This document shows, piece by piece, positions 34,277 to 45,032 of a DNA stretch of 64,000 nt. Positions within the stretch are counted from its first letter, which is position 1; each line of letters begins with the position of its first letter. A model generated the notes under the pieces. It did no database searches. It worked only from the letters and a program-made list of their open reading frames with translations, and had not been told where the DNA came from. The DNA comes from Utricularia gibba (Eukaryota; Streptophyta; Magnoliopsida; Lamiales; Lentibulariaceae): the NCBI GenBank assembly GCA_002189035.1, contig CM007991.1:1674001-1738000 (forward strand). The letters run 5' to 3'. A program made the position numbers and the translations under genes.

Positions 34277-37200
34277 TTTCAGTATTGTTTCCTTTTCACT
34301 CCGGCCGCACCCGCCGCCGACGCTGCAAATTTTTACCCTGATTTGCAAACAAAAAACAAAAACAGCAAGATTATTGAGTACAGTGGTCATCAATAAAGGG
34401 CAAAACAATGCAATTAAGAATGTCTGAAACCGAGGCATGGGGAGGAGGCAGTAAGATAATTGAATGCAGATCGGATTTCCATGGCTTTTACTCAGACTCT
34501 CACTGTGATCATTTCTTCACCTCTTTACATCATCATTAATCAAAACAAACACCCTCGTTCATTACTACACGCGTCGGCAACCAAAACGAAACACCAAAAA
34601 TCAAACCTGAATCATCAACCATTGAGCAGTCAGATAGATATTCACGACCAAAACGCCAGCAACAAGCTTCCCAATCCCTCTGCCGACCTCTCTGAACCCA
34701 GAAAAACAGTTAATCAAGGTCCAGAACAAACCCCAGAGATCTGCGTCTTCTTTCTGGAAAAAAGGCTACAGAGAAGAAGGGAAGGAGGTGCTGCCGCTGG
34801 AGATGGCTGAAGATGGCGATGCATACACAATGCTGTGGTGTAAGTAGGAAGAGACAGAGGGAGGAAGAGGAAGAGGGAGTGGAGTAAATGCAGAGCGCAT
34901 CGAGAGGGTGCATTCGCATTTATGGCAGTTTATTGCTGGGGAAAGCCAAGCGGGTTTGAATCATTAATGTATCAGAGATGATCCGATCCCAGACCTCTTG
35001 GCTACTCCATTTATTTATTCTCATAAATATTTATTCCCATAAATTACCATTTTAAATCCATATTATTTGCATAACACTTACTCTTATTCTCCTTATTCAT
35101 TAATCCCTCAGAATAAATTTCTTACTTTAAATAATGGTGTATTTCAATTATTTCTCTTTAAATAAATACATATTACATAATTATTTGATAAACATGTATT
35201 TAAAATACCTTAATGCTTAATGTATGTATTTTAAAAACATTTGAAAAATTAAAATTTTATCAAATAATATAATTCTCAGTATATATCCAAGAAAATGAGT
35301 TTTAGAGATATGATTTTGGTAAAATAAAAATTGAAATTATACTATTTTTTAAAATTTAATTATAACGTATATGATGAAGATGAATTAAAAATTTGATCAT
35401 GTATCAGACATTGCATGAAAAAAATACCGTATTTAGTTTTGAAGAATATGACAATGGCCACTTTTATGATATTATCGAATACATGATACGAATTTCAAAT
35501 TTAACTAAATGAATGTTTTGGAAAATTTTTAAAATATATTTCTATTTTTCAAAAGTAAAAATAATTTTGTTCTATAACATTTTTAATTATAAAAGTAATT
35601 CTATTAAAAATATTTTTAAAATTATAACTATAAAAAATTTTATGGAAAAATAAATAATTGATTACTTTTACTTTTTTAATTTTATTTTTCAAAATTATTT
35701 TTGAAAAAATAAAAACAATTTTAAAAAATTTTCCAGGATTAAAACTAATGTTATCCGGTGTATAAACTCATGTGACTCGAAACCCACATGGTTTCTCCGA
35801 GCCCACGGACAACTGCCCTTTCTTTTACGAATCGAAGGCACCAAGAACTGAGGGTGGACACAGTTGTCCGAAAGCGTACCGCATTCTTGTTTAGGAATAT
35901 GAATGGGCATCAAACACGGGCACTCCTCGTCCGAGTAGCAGTAGGAAGGTGATGAGTTATGTGAGGGGGAAGGAAATGATAGTTCCATGATCAAAGAGAT
36001 GCCTTGTTTTTTGTAGCAGGGCAGTGCTTGTACTGAGCAGCAGAACCCCCAAATCCCCCTTCCCCTCGCATCATTGCAATAAATTTCCGTAGGTCTCCAA
36101 AAGCAAGGAGGTGGACGATCGTGCACAGCATCACAGCATTGAATGAATGTCTGAACCGAACCGTCCGAGCGTATTCATTGCCATTGAATTCCCATTAGGG
36201 TCATTCAATGTCTGTGCTCTTTTGTAATACCCACCCCAAACGCACTCATCTATTCACAAAACGACGTCCCCGGAAAAAGAGAGGAGTAGTAGTAGTAGGA
36301 GATGGTGAAATACTGCTGAGCTGCTCACTGCTGCAATGTGAAGAAAAAAAAGGGGGAAAAAGACTAACTGGGCGAGATTCTGTTTCGTTGATCGGATCGA
36401 GGCTGAGCTCTGTCGTCGAAGAGGAGATAGTTTCATCTCCTCACTGGAAATTCCTGATCCTTTTAACTGCGATTCCTGATGCAGAGCTCCAGTGTGATTC
36501 AAACGTGGAAGCATGGAAACCCCCTGTTCGAATATAAGTAACTTACTACGGGTAAAAAAAATTGATTGAATGGTAAATAAGTAATTTACTATAAAATTGA
36601 CATGGTAAAATGGTACGTCATTCGGACCAACATTAGGTATCCGTGTCCACTTAGTATACGACAGTATTTTAAAATTCGAATTCATAATTCTTATAAAAAA
36701 CTTTTGAAATTTATGGATATTAAATGTAGATCATTATTTTATTTGTTAGCAATATATTTACTTTATTGTCACTGTATTTTTTTAAACGAGTTTCAGGCCG
36801 TCAAAATTACAAATTTAGGCCTCCATTGCTTGTGGGCCGTGGGCGCCCGTCACACACATTCTTATGTCCCTGCAATTTTTTTTGAAATAACATATGATTC
36901 ATTTTGAAATTATTTTTTAAAAAAATAACAATAACAATAACAATAATCTTGTAGTGCATAAAAACTAATGCGCATTTTGGTAACCGTCGTTGGTGTCTGC
37001 AAATTCGGTTGACTGCTTGGAACATTTACCCATGCGTTTTACAGTTTTACAGTGGATGAGGATGAGGGGGGTGACAGTAAGAGGCAGGCAGCCCCTTATT
37101 CAATGTGGTAATTAAAGTTACTGGTCCTACACTTTGAATTCCTACCAAAGTTATTCGGATGGATGAAAAGCAGCCATGGCTGCGGTGAAAATCATAGGAC

Positions 37201-37734
37201 CTTAGTGTATGTGACAAAAAAGATTATCTTTAATATTTTATTTTACTATTTGGGTAAATGATTGGGTTCTTCAATTTCTGTACTGTTTTTGCATGCTGTA
37301 CAAAACATTATTACTGCCAAAAAGAAAATTCGACTATTTTATTATATTAATTTCCTGTCATTAATTATTATTTTGGTTAATTTTAAGAAGGGAAGAACAC
37401 AACATTTATTTGGGTCCCGTCCCCGTGACTAGCCAAAGGAGGAACAAAGAACATGTGGAGGACAATCATTGGCTGTAAATAATGCAGTGCAATAAATCGT
37501 ATAGTAAATATGGACGTTTTTTTTATTCTTTTTTCTTTTTTTGCATGCACCTCAATAAATATGACCAATTATTTGAGAACACGTCAGAAAATGATTTCCG
37601 ATTTTAATAAATAGTTATGAATAATAAATAAATGAGGATTAATTAAACGCTTAATTATTATTTAAATAAAAAGCCCCACAAACAGAAGACCTCTTTACAA
37701 AGGACCATCGCAAGTAAACAAATCTGAAGTCATC
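34277..37734. other. HD-Zip IV upstream region and spacer
   Basis: 3.4 kb between minus-strand genes. The right-hand portion of the HD-Zip IV leader has an intron acceptor (AAATCAG ending at 34338 on the minus strand). Between 35000 and 35760 the sequence is nearly all A and T. Open frames at 35695-36126 and 36208-36685 show no recognisable family. Two L1-type boxes occur here: TAAATGCA at 34885 and TAAATGTA at 36721. Confidence 0.4.
34885..34892 (+). promoter_or_regulatory. L1 box upstream of HD-Zip IV gene
   Basis: TAAATGCA, an exact match to the L1 box consensus TAAATG(C/T)A, lies about 600 bases upstream of the HD-Zip IV start codon. It sits near the start of the CT-rich leader (GA-rich on the plus strand). 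ATML1 and PDF2 bind L1 boxes and are themselves controlled through one, so a self-activation site is plausible. Occupancy and position relative to the transcription start are inference. Confidence 0.55.
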
Positions 37735-38753
37735 CTACCGGAGGTGAAGGACTCGTCTCGGGGACTTCTTGTGTTTCAGCTTTTTGGCAACCTCGGCTCC
37801 AGAGTGATGTCCAAGTGATCCTCCGATATCTGCGCGAGGTTAGGGAACACATGAGGAAACAAATTTCTGCAAGTTTAGGGCTGTGTGTTTGAGAAGAAGA
37901 ACATGCGAGCCTGACGTAGCAGCCTAAAGCTCCCATTTTTTAAGGTAAAGAGACGAAAACACTAGTCCAATAAAGTTGTGTTCAATGTAATGATACCGGG
38001 GACAAACACATCACGTTACATCAAAACAAAGCCCGTGAAGGAGCCACGTCCCAATGAAGACAAAAGCACATGAATTGCATAATGCAACACAAGTTGCAGA
38101 CATAGAAAATGATCTTAAACCTGGCAATGATGCTAGATTATCACAGCTAACGCAGAGAAAGAAGCCATGTTTCATGGTTTTTTTGTTTTTGGTTAGATCC
38201 GTTTCTAAAGATGGTAATCGGGACAGGAGAATGAGCATTGTCGAACAAGAACTGACCTTGAGATGACCATGGAGAAAGGGTCGAAGCTGATCTGCAGATT
38301 GAAGTTGCTGCGAAATCCGGCCCGGTTTTGAATTCCTTCATCTGTCATGGAAGCGCAGTGTTGTGATGGAGTTGACGATATGTACTGTTCTATGGAGCTT
38401 AGTGCAATGGATTTAATGAATGGCAAAAACTCTCGACTTAATCTAATGCGCAAAGCTTCTAACTATTTGAAAATCCAAGAGTGAAACAATATACCCAGGA
38501 GGGAGCTGAACTCCCGGAGGGTCCATCCCAACCAATGTGAGTAAGATGTTTGACGTCTGTGGGGGATCCAATCTCCATTTCACGCTCCTTTACCACTAGA
38601 ACAAGTGAAATGCAGCCTATTCAGCATGGTTGCGGAGGTTCAAAAACGAACAAGAACAATGAATGAAGTAATTCAACAGTTGAAGCTACCAAACATATGA
38701 GTCAGAGTGTACTTGAAGCCTTTATAGAAGCCTTTGATTATTGTTCTCCCCAT
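37735..38753 (-). CDS. RIC protein (CRIB-motif ROP GTPase effector), RIC10/11-like
   Basis: Four short exons, each too small to be noticed as an open frame: 38753-38690, 38595-38495, 38341-38257 and 37829-37735. Phases close exactly, giving 114 residues. Exon 1 reads [20 protein letters not shown], the KGxxKGxKY basic opening of the small RIC proteins. Exon 2 carries the CRIB motif [20 protein letters not shown] followed by APSW. Exon 3 continues [14 protein letters not shown]. Exon 4 ends in Lys/Arg-rich [16 protein letters not shown]. The CRIB motif (I-x-x-P-x-x-x-x-H-x-x-H-x-G) binds active ROP (Rho of plants) GTPases, which direct polar growth and cytoskeleton organisation. Basic N- and C-termini suggest membrane association. 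From memory, RIC10 lies next to PDF2 in Arabidopsis, the same pairing as here. Similar genes are often missed in automatic annotation. Confidence 0.85.
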
Positions 38754-40052
38754 TTTCGGACAGCTTACACCTTCAATTTCTATGGATCACGAGCACAACA
38801 ACGGCACCGCATGAAATATCTGCTTCTCAAATATCAGTCAGATTCAGCACCAACACAGGGAAGAATAATGCTTCGTACATACAACAGAGAGGCAAGGTGG
38901 AGAGGCACAGACCTTATTCTGTTGGTGTGGTGACATCCAAATTCTAAAACATTCTCAATAATTTCCCATCTTTTTACGATGGAGATGATTCTTTTGAGAA
39001 TGTTAAAAGACCCAAGAACCACAAACCTCAGAAAAGGCAAAATGTGAGCACTCCAGAGGGAGGAGCCATGTCGTTCATCGACACCGGCGCCGCGGAGGAG
39101 GATTTGGGTGTTGGGATCTTGCGAGTGAATGCTGAGAACAGCAATGCCCAGCACTACAAGATAAGTAGGGAATCAGATGCAAAAGGTTACAAAAAAAAAA
39201 AAAAAAAAAAACTCTTTTAATCTCTCTAGATCAAAAAAGTAAGCATGCAAGGACATAAAAATAAAAATTGGCTGTCTCTCTCTTTTACTGGCACGTTGAA
39301 ATGTGAACAGAGTATGCGGTTAGGCCAGAGACGAATGGGGGAGTGGCGACCATGGAAATAAAAAAGAAATGAAAGGGAAAATGATCAATACATAACGATT
39401 GAAAAGTCAAAGACGTATATATTCTTCCTCATGGGAGTGTCAGAGAACTTCAATAGCAAGAACACTTCAACAAAAATTCAAACAACCACACAACCCAACC
39501 CCCCTCTGTATCACTGTCATGAGTGATGTGACCAGGGCTTCGCGTCATCAAGAGAACATCCACGATGTCGACAAAACTGCCACAATCTCTACACTTCCAA
39601 GCTTCTACCTTCTTTTCAAGGGTGCGACTTTAAGCTTTCAGCACAGATTTTGGAGAAAACAACATTCTGGTCAATGACCAACGATCAACACAGATACTAA
39701 CATAGCTATGGGATTTTGATGTAGAATTTGACAACAAGTCGCAATATGTAACTACAGTCCTCACATTCACGGAACAAATTTCGCAAATCGAATCGATATA
39801 CGAGCCTTTCCAGATAGGAGATGAATGAGATATGAGCAGTGGAGCAGAAATAATAAGCAAACGAACCGAAGATTTAAAAAAAAGGCAGGAACTTCTGATT
39901 GGATATGCTAACACACATGAAGAATCACGTTGTTTTGTAAGCAAACATAGATCGCTTAACCAACAATCCAGTGACAAATCCATAGTTAAAATAGAAGAAG
40001 CACTGATACAAAAACTAACATCTCATGCATTTGGAGGTGAAGGGGAACTGAA
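38754..40052. other. Spacer between RIC and OST3 genes
   Basis: Contains the RIC promoter and the OST3 3' UTR. An exon-like stretch near 39034-39163 (minus) has an acceptor TCTTGTAG and ~42 open codons, but no partner exons were found. A poly-A run is annotated separately. Confidence 0.35.
39191..39211. repeat. Poly-A tract, about 21 bases
   Basis: Uninterrupted A homopolymer in the spacer between the RIC and OST3 genes. It has no target-site duplication I can see, so I did not call a retroposon. Confidence 0.85.
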
Positions 40053-41075
40053 TCACCGCCAGCTTGTGGGCCAATAGCCATGAATGGCATACCCAGTTTT
40101 CCAGTTATCCAAAAACACAACCTTTTTCACCGCCCAAAACGATACGAACATGGCGAACATCATCAGCAATCTCTGCACATTTCTGTTCTTCACCATAACC
40201 AAAGCATGAGTAACAAACGCTAGGAGAAGTCCCACAACCGTGTACAGAAAACCAATGGCGAAACCCTCGGCACCCAACTGCATCCCTGACCCCTGGTAGA
40301 AGAACACCATTTTAGAAGGGTTCTGACGATCAGCCATAACCATCGGCATTTTCCGGATGATGTTGAACATTGCCCCAGAGACGCTGAAAAAGTAGATGAA
40401 GATGGCTCCGGCCATCCACATGCTTCTCTTGTGCAAAATTGTCTTCCCAGAAATCAATTTCTTCAAGAAGTAGGGAGCCCAGATCAGAATAACCACAACG
40501 ACGAACAAGATCATTTTCTTGGAGATCAGGGGCGGGCGGTGAATTGGTCCGACGGAGAATTTTGTTCTAGAGTTGACAAAATCCGCCATAGAGTCAGCAA
40601 GTCTGGAGAAATCAGATGCCTCCATTGCGATCGAATCGGCTTTCAGATTTGTGGCAGAAGGGGAAATCAGGCGAATGTGAGGGAGTGAATTGACACCGAA
40701 AAGCTCAAAAGACGATTGAGATTGTTGGAACTCAATTTCAAAGAAAAAGAGCTGAGATTTCTGATTAGGGTTATTGGACTGAAAGGAGGAAGCGACAAGG
40801 GCAAATTCGGATTTGAGTGTTGGGAGTGACAACTCGGGCTTTGAATGAAGCTGCTGGGCGTCGAAGAATACCAGGGCGTGAAATGGCCGTGGAGCTGGCA
40901 AGGACAGAACTCGGCGGAGGAGCTCGTTGGAAAGGTGGATAACGCCGGTAGCGGATTGGGATTGGAGTGCCGAGAGCGTAGAAACAACTTCATCGGAAGA
41001 ACCGGGAGATACTCGGGGAAGAAGAACGATCAGAAGCAAGAAGCATGTCGCCATCGAAATCCGAGAAATCGCCAT
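40053..41075 (-). CDS. OST3/OST6-type subunit of oligosaccharyltransferase
   Basis: Single exon from ATG 41075, 340 residues, with a possible alternative start at Met 8. A signal peptide (MATCFLLLIVLLPRVSPG) leads into a luminal thioredoxin-like domain (VLSLPAPRPFHALVFFDAQQ, then FFEIEFQQSQSSFELFGVNS). The domain lacks the CxxC dithiol found in some yeast and animal homologues, as in plant members. Four membrane helices follow, for example MILFVVVVILIWAPYFLKKL and SMWMAGAIFIYFFSVSGAMF. The C-terminus ends AIHGYWPTSWR. OST3/6 subunits adjust the sequence preference of N-glycosylation in the ER membrane. Closest remembered relative: Arabidopsis At1g61790. An upstream extension of the open frame to 41198 is not needed, because the signal peptide fits the later start. 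Confidence 0.93.
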   Translation of the reverse strand: MAISRISMATCFLLLIVLLPRVSPGSSDEVVSTLSALQSQSATGVIHLSNELLRRVLSLPAPRPFHALVFFDAQQLHSKPELSLPTLKSEFALVASSFQSNNPNQKSQLFFFEIEFQQSQSSFELFGVNSLPHIRLISPSATNLKADSIAMEASDFSRLADSMADFVNSRTKFSVGPIHRPPLISKKMILFVVVVILIWAPYFLKKLISGKTILHKRSMWMAGAIFIYFFSVSGAMFNIIRKMPMVMADRQNPSKMVFFYQGSGMQLGAEGFAIGFLYTVVGLLLAFVTHALVMVKNRNVQRLLMMFAMFVSFWAVKKVVFLDNWKTGYAIHGYWPTSWR

Positions 41076-41632
41076 CGCGACGGCGGAGTCTCGCCGGTAA
41101 CAGAGTGCTGCGGTTAGCGATGCGAAGCCCTCTACTTCCCTCACGTTTGACTTGAGGTTTCTCGGGAACTGTAGCCTCTGTCGAGGTAGCATGACCAATA
41201 AAATAACGGCACGTCTGATACCCGATTACATCAGGGCCGCAGAGAGGCCCAAAATAAATTCCGGGCCTAAATGGGCCGGATATCCAAATTTCCTTCAATA
41301 ATATTAAAAAAACCATGCCATTTAATTATTACACTAAGAGATGGAACTCAAATTGAATTCATTGTCATTATTGTATAGTATTTGTACCTTTTCAAATATT
41401 TAAATAGAAAATTGAAAAAAATAACAATAAATGATTTTTAATTATTTTTACCTTTTCAATTATGTAATCTTTTGGAAATATTTTCCAAGTATTGATATAA
41501 ATAGCAAGTCTTGTGAGAAAAAAGAATGCGAAATAAGGCTCGCCCTCGCAGTTTCTTTTAAAGGCATGGCGTTTGTTTTTAAAATAATAAAAGAGGGGGG
41601 ACTGCAAATAGGATAATGAAAATTCAGGAAAA
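41076..41632. other. Divergent promoter, OST3 and PPDK regulatory protein
   Basis: About 560 bases between divergently transcribed genes. AT-rich in the middle. A GC-richer block near 41150-41280 lies close to the OST3 start. No other feature was seen. Confidence 0.35.
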
Positions 41633-43393
41633 ATGATTTCCTCGTCGACGTTATCCGAAACAATGGCTCCACACGCGCCGACGTCAAACGGGGGTTTTCC
41701 GCATTCCGAGCCTAGGTCTCCTATTTCCGATGTGGAACCATCTTCTCCAGAAACTCCAGGGCGGAGAACGAGACCCAACCCTCAGCTCAGTCGATGGTCC
41801 ATGGCGCGAGCCGTTCGCTCCGGCCGAAAATTGAGTCGGTCGGTTCGTCTGCCGGGTCATGAATCATACCAATCTGATTCTCCGTCACCTGTTTCTGTGG
41901 ATGATCGGGCCCGTGGCGGAGGGGAACTCCTGATACAGTCCCCTCGCTCTGACGTGGAGGATGTAGCGGATGTGGGAGTTGCTGCGAAGTCCATATACAT
42001 GGTTTCCGACGGAACTGGTTGGACGGCTGAGCACTCAGTTACGGCGGCTTTGGGCCAATTTGAACATCCATTGGTGGATCGTGGTTGCTCCGTTAGCACT
42101 CATTTGTTTTCGGGGGTGAGTTACTGAATGCTTCTGATGTGCGTGCATTCGATTATGATAAGTTCTTGAAACTGGATAATTTTTGTGGATACAATAATAT
42201 GTTCACTTGAACGAGATCCTTTTTTTATTTAGCTTGTTGTTAGATTGGATCTTATTAAACTGTTGAATACTATGTTTCTGATTTGACCAATAGATCATGA
42301 CGTTGGTGGATCTCTGTGAATACATAGATATTAACTTTATCAAGCACTGTTGTAGATTTTTCTTTTCTCTTTATCCTGCCAATGACGTTAAGTGTTGTGC
42401 TCAAGGTGTTCATTCTGACTATGAAACAAGCATTGTAGTAGATCTTTCTTACCTCTTTATGCTGCCAATGACATCAGGTCTTGAGCTCAAGGTGTTCATT
42501 CTGATGAAGAAACTTTGCCGGTTTTTTAGTCATCATCCACTGATTAGTGATGTTGTTTTCTCTTTCATCCAGGTTGATGATATGGATCGTCTTATCGAAA
42601 TCATAGCTCAAGCATCTAAGGAAGAAGCTCTCTTGGTGTACACATTGGCAGATCCTTCATTTGCAGCATCAGCCAAGCAAGCTTGTGAGATCTGGGGCGT
42701 GGTTTCTCTTGATATTCTTGGCCCTATCACAGAGGCAATTGCATCTCATCTCGGTGTTTCACCATCTGGCCTTCCCCGTTGGGCTCCTCAGAGAAAGCGT
42801 CAGCTTGGAGAGGAGTACTTCAAAAGAATCGAGGCAGTTGAGTTCACAATTAAGCAGGATGATGGAGCCTTGCCGGAAAATCTGCACAAGGCTGATCTGA
42901 TTCTTACTGGCGTGTCTCGTACTGGGAAGACTCCATTATCTATTTACCTTTCTCAGAAAGGATACAAAGTAGCTAATGTGCCCATCGTGATGAATGTTGA
43001 CTTGCCAGATAGCCTCTTTGAGGAGGATGAAGAGAAGGTTTTTGCACTGACCATAAACCCTGTAGTCCTGCACACGATCCGAAGGGCGAGGGCGAAGAGC
43101 TTATCTTTCAGTGATGAAATGCGATGCATGTATTCTGATATGGATCATGTTCGACGGGAGCTAGACTACGCCACCAAGATTTTTCAGCGGAATCCCAATT
43201 GGCCTGTCATTGGTTAGCACCCCCACTATGTTCTTGAATTCCTCAACTCGACATGCCATCCTCACCATTTATCTCTCTTTTGGTTGCAGAGGTCACTGGA
43301 AGAGCCATTGAGGAAACAGCGGCGATCATTCTAAGACTTTACCATGATAGAAAAAACAAATGCTTGATGCCCCGGATCTCTAGACGATACTGA
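41633..43393 (+). CDS. PPDK regulatory protein (bifunctional kinase/phosphatase, DUF299)
   Basis: Three exons: 41633-42115, 42573-43212 and 43290-43393, giving 408 residues. After a Ser/Pro/Arg-rich N-terminal 110 residues, the conserved core begins [20 protein letters not shown]. It then has [19 protein letters not shown], the HPr-kinase-like region [16 protein letters not shown], and the P-loop-type [15 protein letters not shown] near residue 273. It ends [20 protein letters not shown]. Such proteins phosphorylate pyruvate,orthophosphate dikinase with ADP and remove the phosphate with Pi, coupling the enzyme to light in C4 leaves and acting more generally in C3 plants. The N-terminus is unlike a clear plastid transit peptide, so chloroplast (RP1) or cytosolic (RP2) assignment is open. 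A second Met (residue 11) could be the start. Closest remembered relative: Arabidopsis RP1 At4g21210. Confidence 0.93.
42344..42514. repeat. 86-bp tandem duplication in intron 1 of the PPDK regulatory gene
   Basis: Two diverged copies share, in order, TTGTAG-AGAT, CTGCCAATGAC, and GAGCTCAAGGTGTTCATTCT or its variant. The CCAATGAC word falls at 42379 and 42465, a period of 86. Copies differ at about one base in eight by eye. Confidence 0.75.
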
Positions 43394-43915
43394 ATCAACG
43401 TAATTGTGAATAATCTGGAGCAAATTCTGCCAACTACCTGGGGCTTAATAAAATGCAGTCCTTCTGTTCATAATAATTTGTCTGCAGATTGTAAGACCTC
43501 CGTCTTTCCACTCCCAGGAGTTCCTCAGAATGCTACAGAAAGCGTGGCATTAGCCATGACTGCGTGATGCTTCCATCTTAGCACATCAAGAAAGAATTTT
43601 ATGAAGCAGCCCTCTTGCTTCAAAGGGCTTCTGTGTGTCAATCGTCTTTGTGTCTGTATCAGTGTTTCATGTGCGCCTGAGACTTCCCCTGGTATGTACA
43701 AACTGCTTGCTCACTTTTCACATTAACTTTAGGGGAATTTCTAATGTGCTTTTCGTCCCTGACTAACACTTTAGGATTGGAAAGATGCCTTTCCTTTTCC
43801 AAACCGTGCACTCAATGCCAAGATCCTTCTTCATTTCGTTTAAACGTATAGATAATCACCACCAACTCCTTAATGATCACGGCTACTGTTCTCCTTCATT
43901 CACTCCATCTGAAAA
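43394..43915. other. 3' UTR of PPDK regulatory gene and NHL promoter
   Basis: Short spacer between two plus-strand genes. The open frame starting 43785 overlaps the start of the NHL gene in another frame and is not credible. No other feature was seen. Confidence 0.35.
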
Positions 43916-44599
43916 ATGTGGTCAGATAACCGGATCCCCGTCCACGCGCCGACGCCGCCACCGCTCCCGAAAACCAGCAGCTTTCGAAAAGCCAGAAACT
44001 ACGTCCACAATGTGAAAGAAAGCCTGACAACCAGAGTATCCAAGCTGATATGCGCTGTCTTCTTGCCCATTGTCCTCTTCATTAGCCTCATCTTCTTCAT
44101 CCTCTGGCTCAGCCTCAGTCCCCACCGCCCCCGCTTCCACGTCGACCAATTCTCGATCCCCGCAATCGCACAATCTCCGCCCGCAGCCCCGGAAACCGCC
44201 GTAATTTTCTACAGCATCACCGATCAGAACTCCAACCAGAACATCGCCATTCACTACGATTCAACTCGGCTGACTGTCTTTTACAATGAGCAGACATTGG
44301 GAACATCTTCGGTGCTGTTTCCCTTCCTTCAGAAACCCCAAAACATGACCCGCATATCCGGGCAACTCGGAGGTGCCGCCGTGAACATCACCGGCGAGAC
44401 GTGGCGGGAAATGCTGTCGGATAGAGGTGATGGGAGAGTAGTTTTCAGGGTCGAGATTACATCGAAGATCAAGTTTCAGATTTCGACTTGGGACTGCAGC
44501 CTGCGTACCATGCACGCAAATTGCGAGGTCGGAGTCGGCGCCGATGGCTGGATGCTGCCGGAGTACAGGAACAGAAGATGCCCGCAGTTTTACAGCTGA
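43916..44599 (+). CDS. NHL/LEA-2 family protein, single membrane anchor
   Basis: Intronless, 227 residues from ATG 43916. A Pro-rich cytosolic head (MWSDNRIPVHAPTPPPLPKT) is followed by a basic segment and one hydrophobic helix (LICAVFLPIVLFISLIFFIL, residues ~43-62). An extracytosolic domain has the NDR1/HIN1-like pattern: FHVDQFSIPAI, then NIAIHYDSTRLTVFYNEQTL and VFRVEITSKIKFQI. It ends with a Cys-rich tail (WDCSLRTMHANCEVGV). Asn-linked glycosylation signals NMT and NIT are present. This is the LEA-2 domain of plant proteins linked to pathogen response and plasma membrane-cell wall contact. The resemblance to Arabidopsis At1g61760 is from memory. Specific function is unknown. Confidence 0.88.
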   Translation: MWSDNRIPVHAPTPPPLPKTSSFRKARNYVHNVKESLTTRVSKLICAVFLPIVLFISLIFFILWLSLSPHRPRFHVDQFSIPAIAQSPPAAPETAVIFYSITDQNSNQNIAIHYDSTRLTVFYNEQTLGTSSVLFPFLQKPQNMTRISGQLGGAAVNITGETWREMLSDRGDGRVVFRVEITSKIKFQISTWDCSLRTMHANCEVGVGADGWMLPEYRNRRCPQFYS

Positions 44600-45032
44600 C
44601 GACTCTCCATTTTGAATTCTTTTAGTTAATCTCCCATTACTTGTTCCCAAATCCGGAAACCTCGGGATATTTTTCAGAGCTTAATATTATAATTTAAATA
44701 AAAAGAAAACGAAAATCGAGTCATTATTTATTATAATTATTATTTGAAAATGAGGACAATAATTGGAAGGGGCGTTGGGCGTGGTGTGTCGTATCACGTG
44801 ACGTGTCGGATTTACCAATTTATCCCCAATGCTACATCCATGCAAAAGTTGGAGACGAAAATGGGCATAAAATAAGGACCGTTTTTTAGAATATTTTTTT
44901 TTATAAAAGACACATACCTCGGATGGCTCGATATGGAATTAAGAGTAGATTATGTGTACAATTATGTAATATCACAAAACTAGGAAGAAAAAGGGCAGCG
45001 GACATCTATCTCTGTCCATGGTCCGAAATTAA
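44600..45032. other. Convergent 3' spacer, NHL and unknown Ser-rich protein
   Basis: 3' UTRs of both genes. Contains TATCACGTGACGTG near 44790-44803, a G-box-like core in an unexpected 3' position. No other feature was seen. Confidence 0.35.

Noticed and set aside
35000-35760. AT-rich stretch considered as MITE or matrix attachment region
   Set aside because: No terminal inverted repeats or target duplication could be recognised by eye.
35695-36685. Frames of about 110-143 codons in the HD-Zip IV upstream region
   Set aside because: They overlap one another on both strands, show no conserved motif and sit in an AT-rich region.
38580-38610. TTCTAGTGGTAAAGG resembles a tRNA D-arm
   Set aside because: No acceptor stem, anticodon arm or T-loop surrounds it. 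The TTCTAG is the splice acceptor of RIC exon 2.
42297-42572. Upstream extension of PPDK regulatory exon 2
   Set aside because: This is intron sequence with a clean acceptor at 42573. The conserved core joins exon 1 to VDDMDRL directly.
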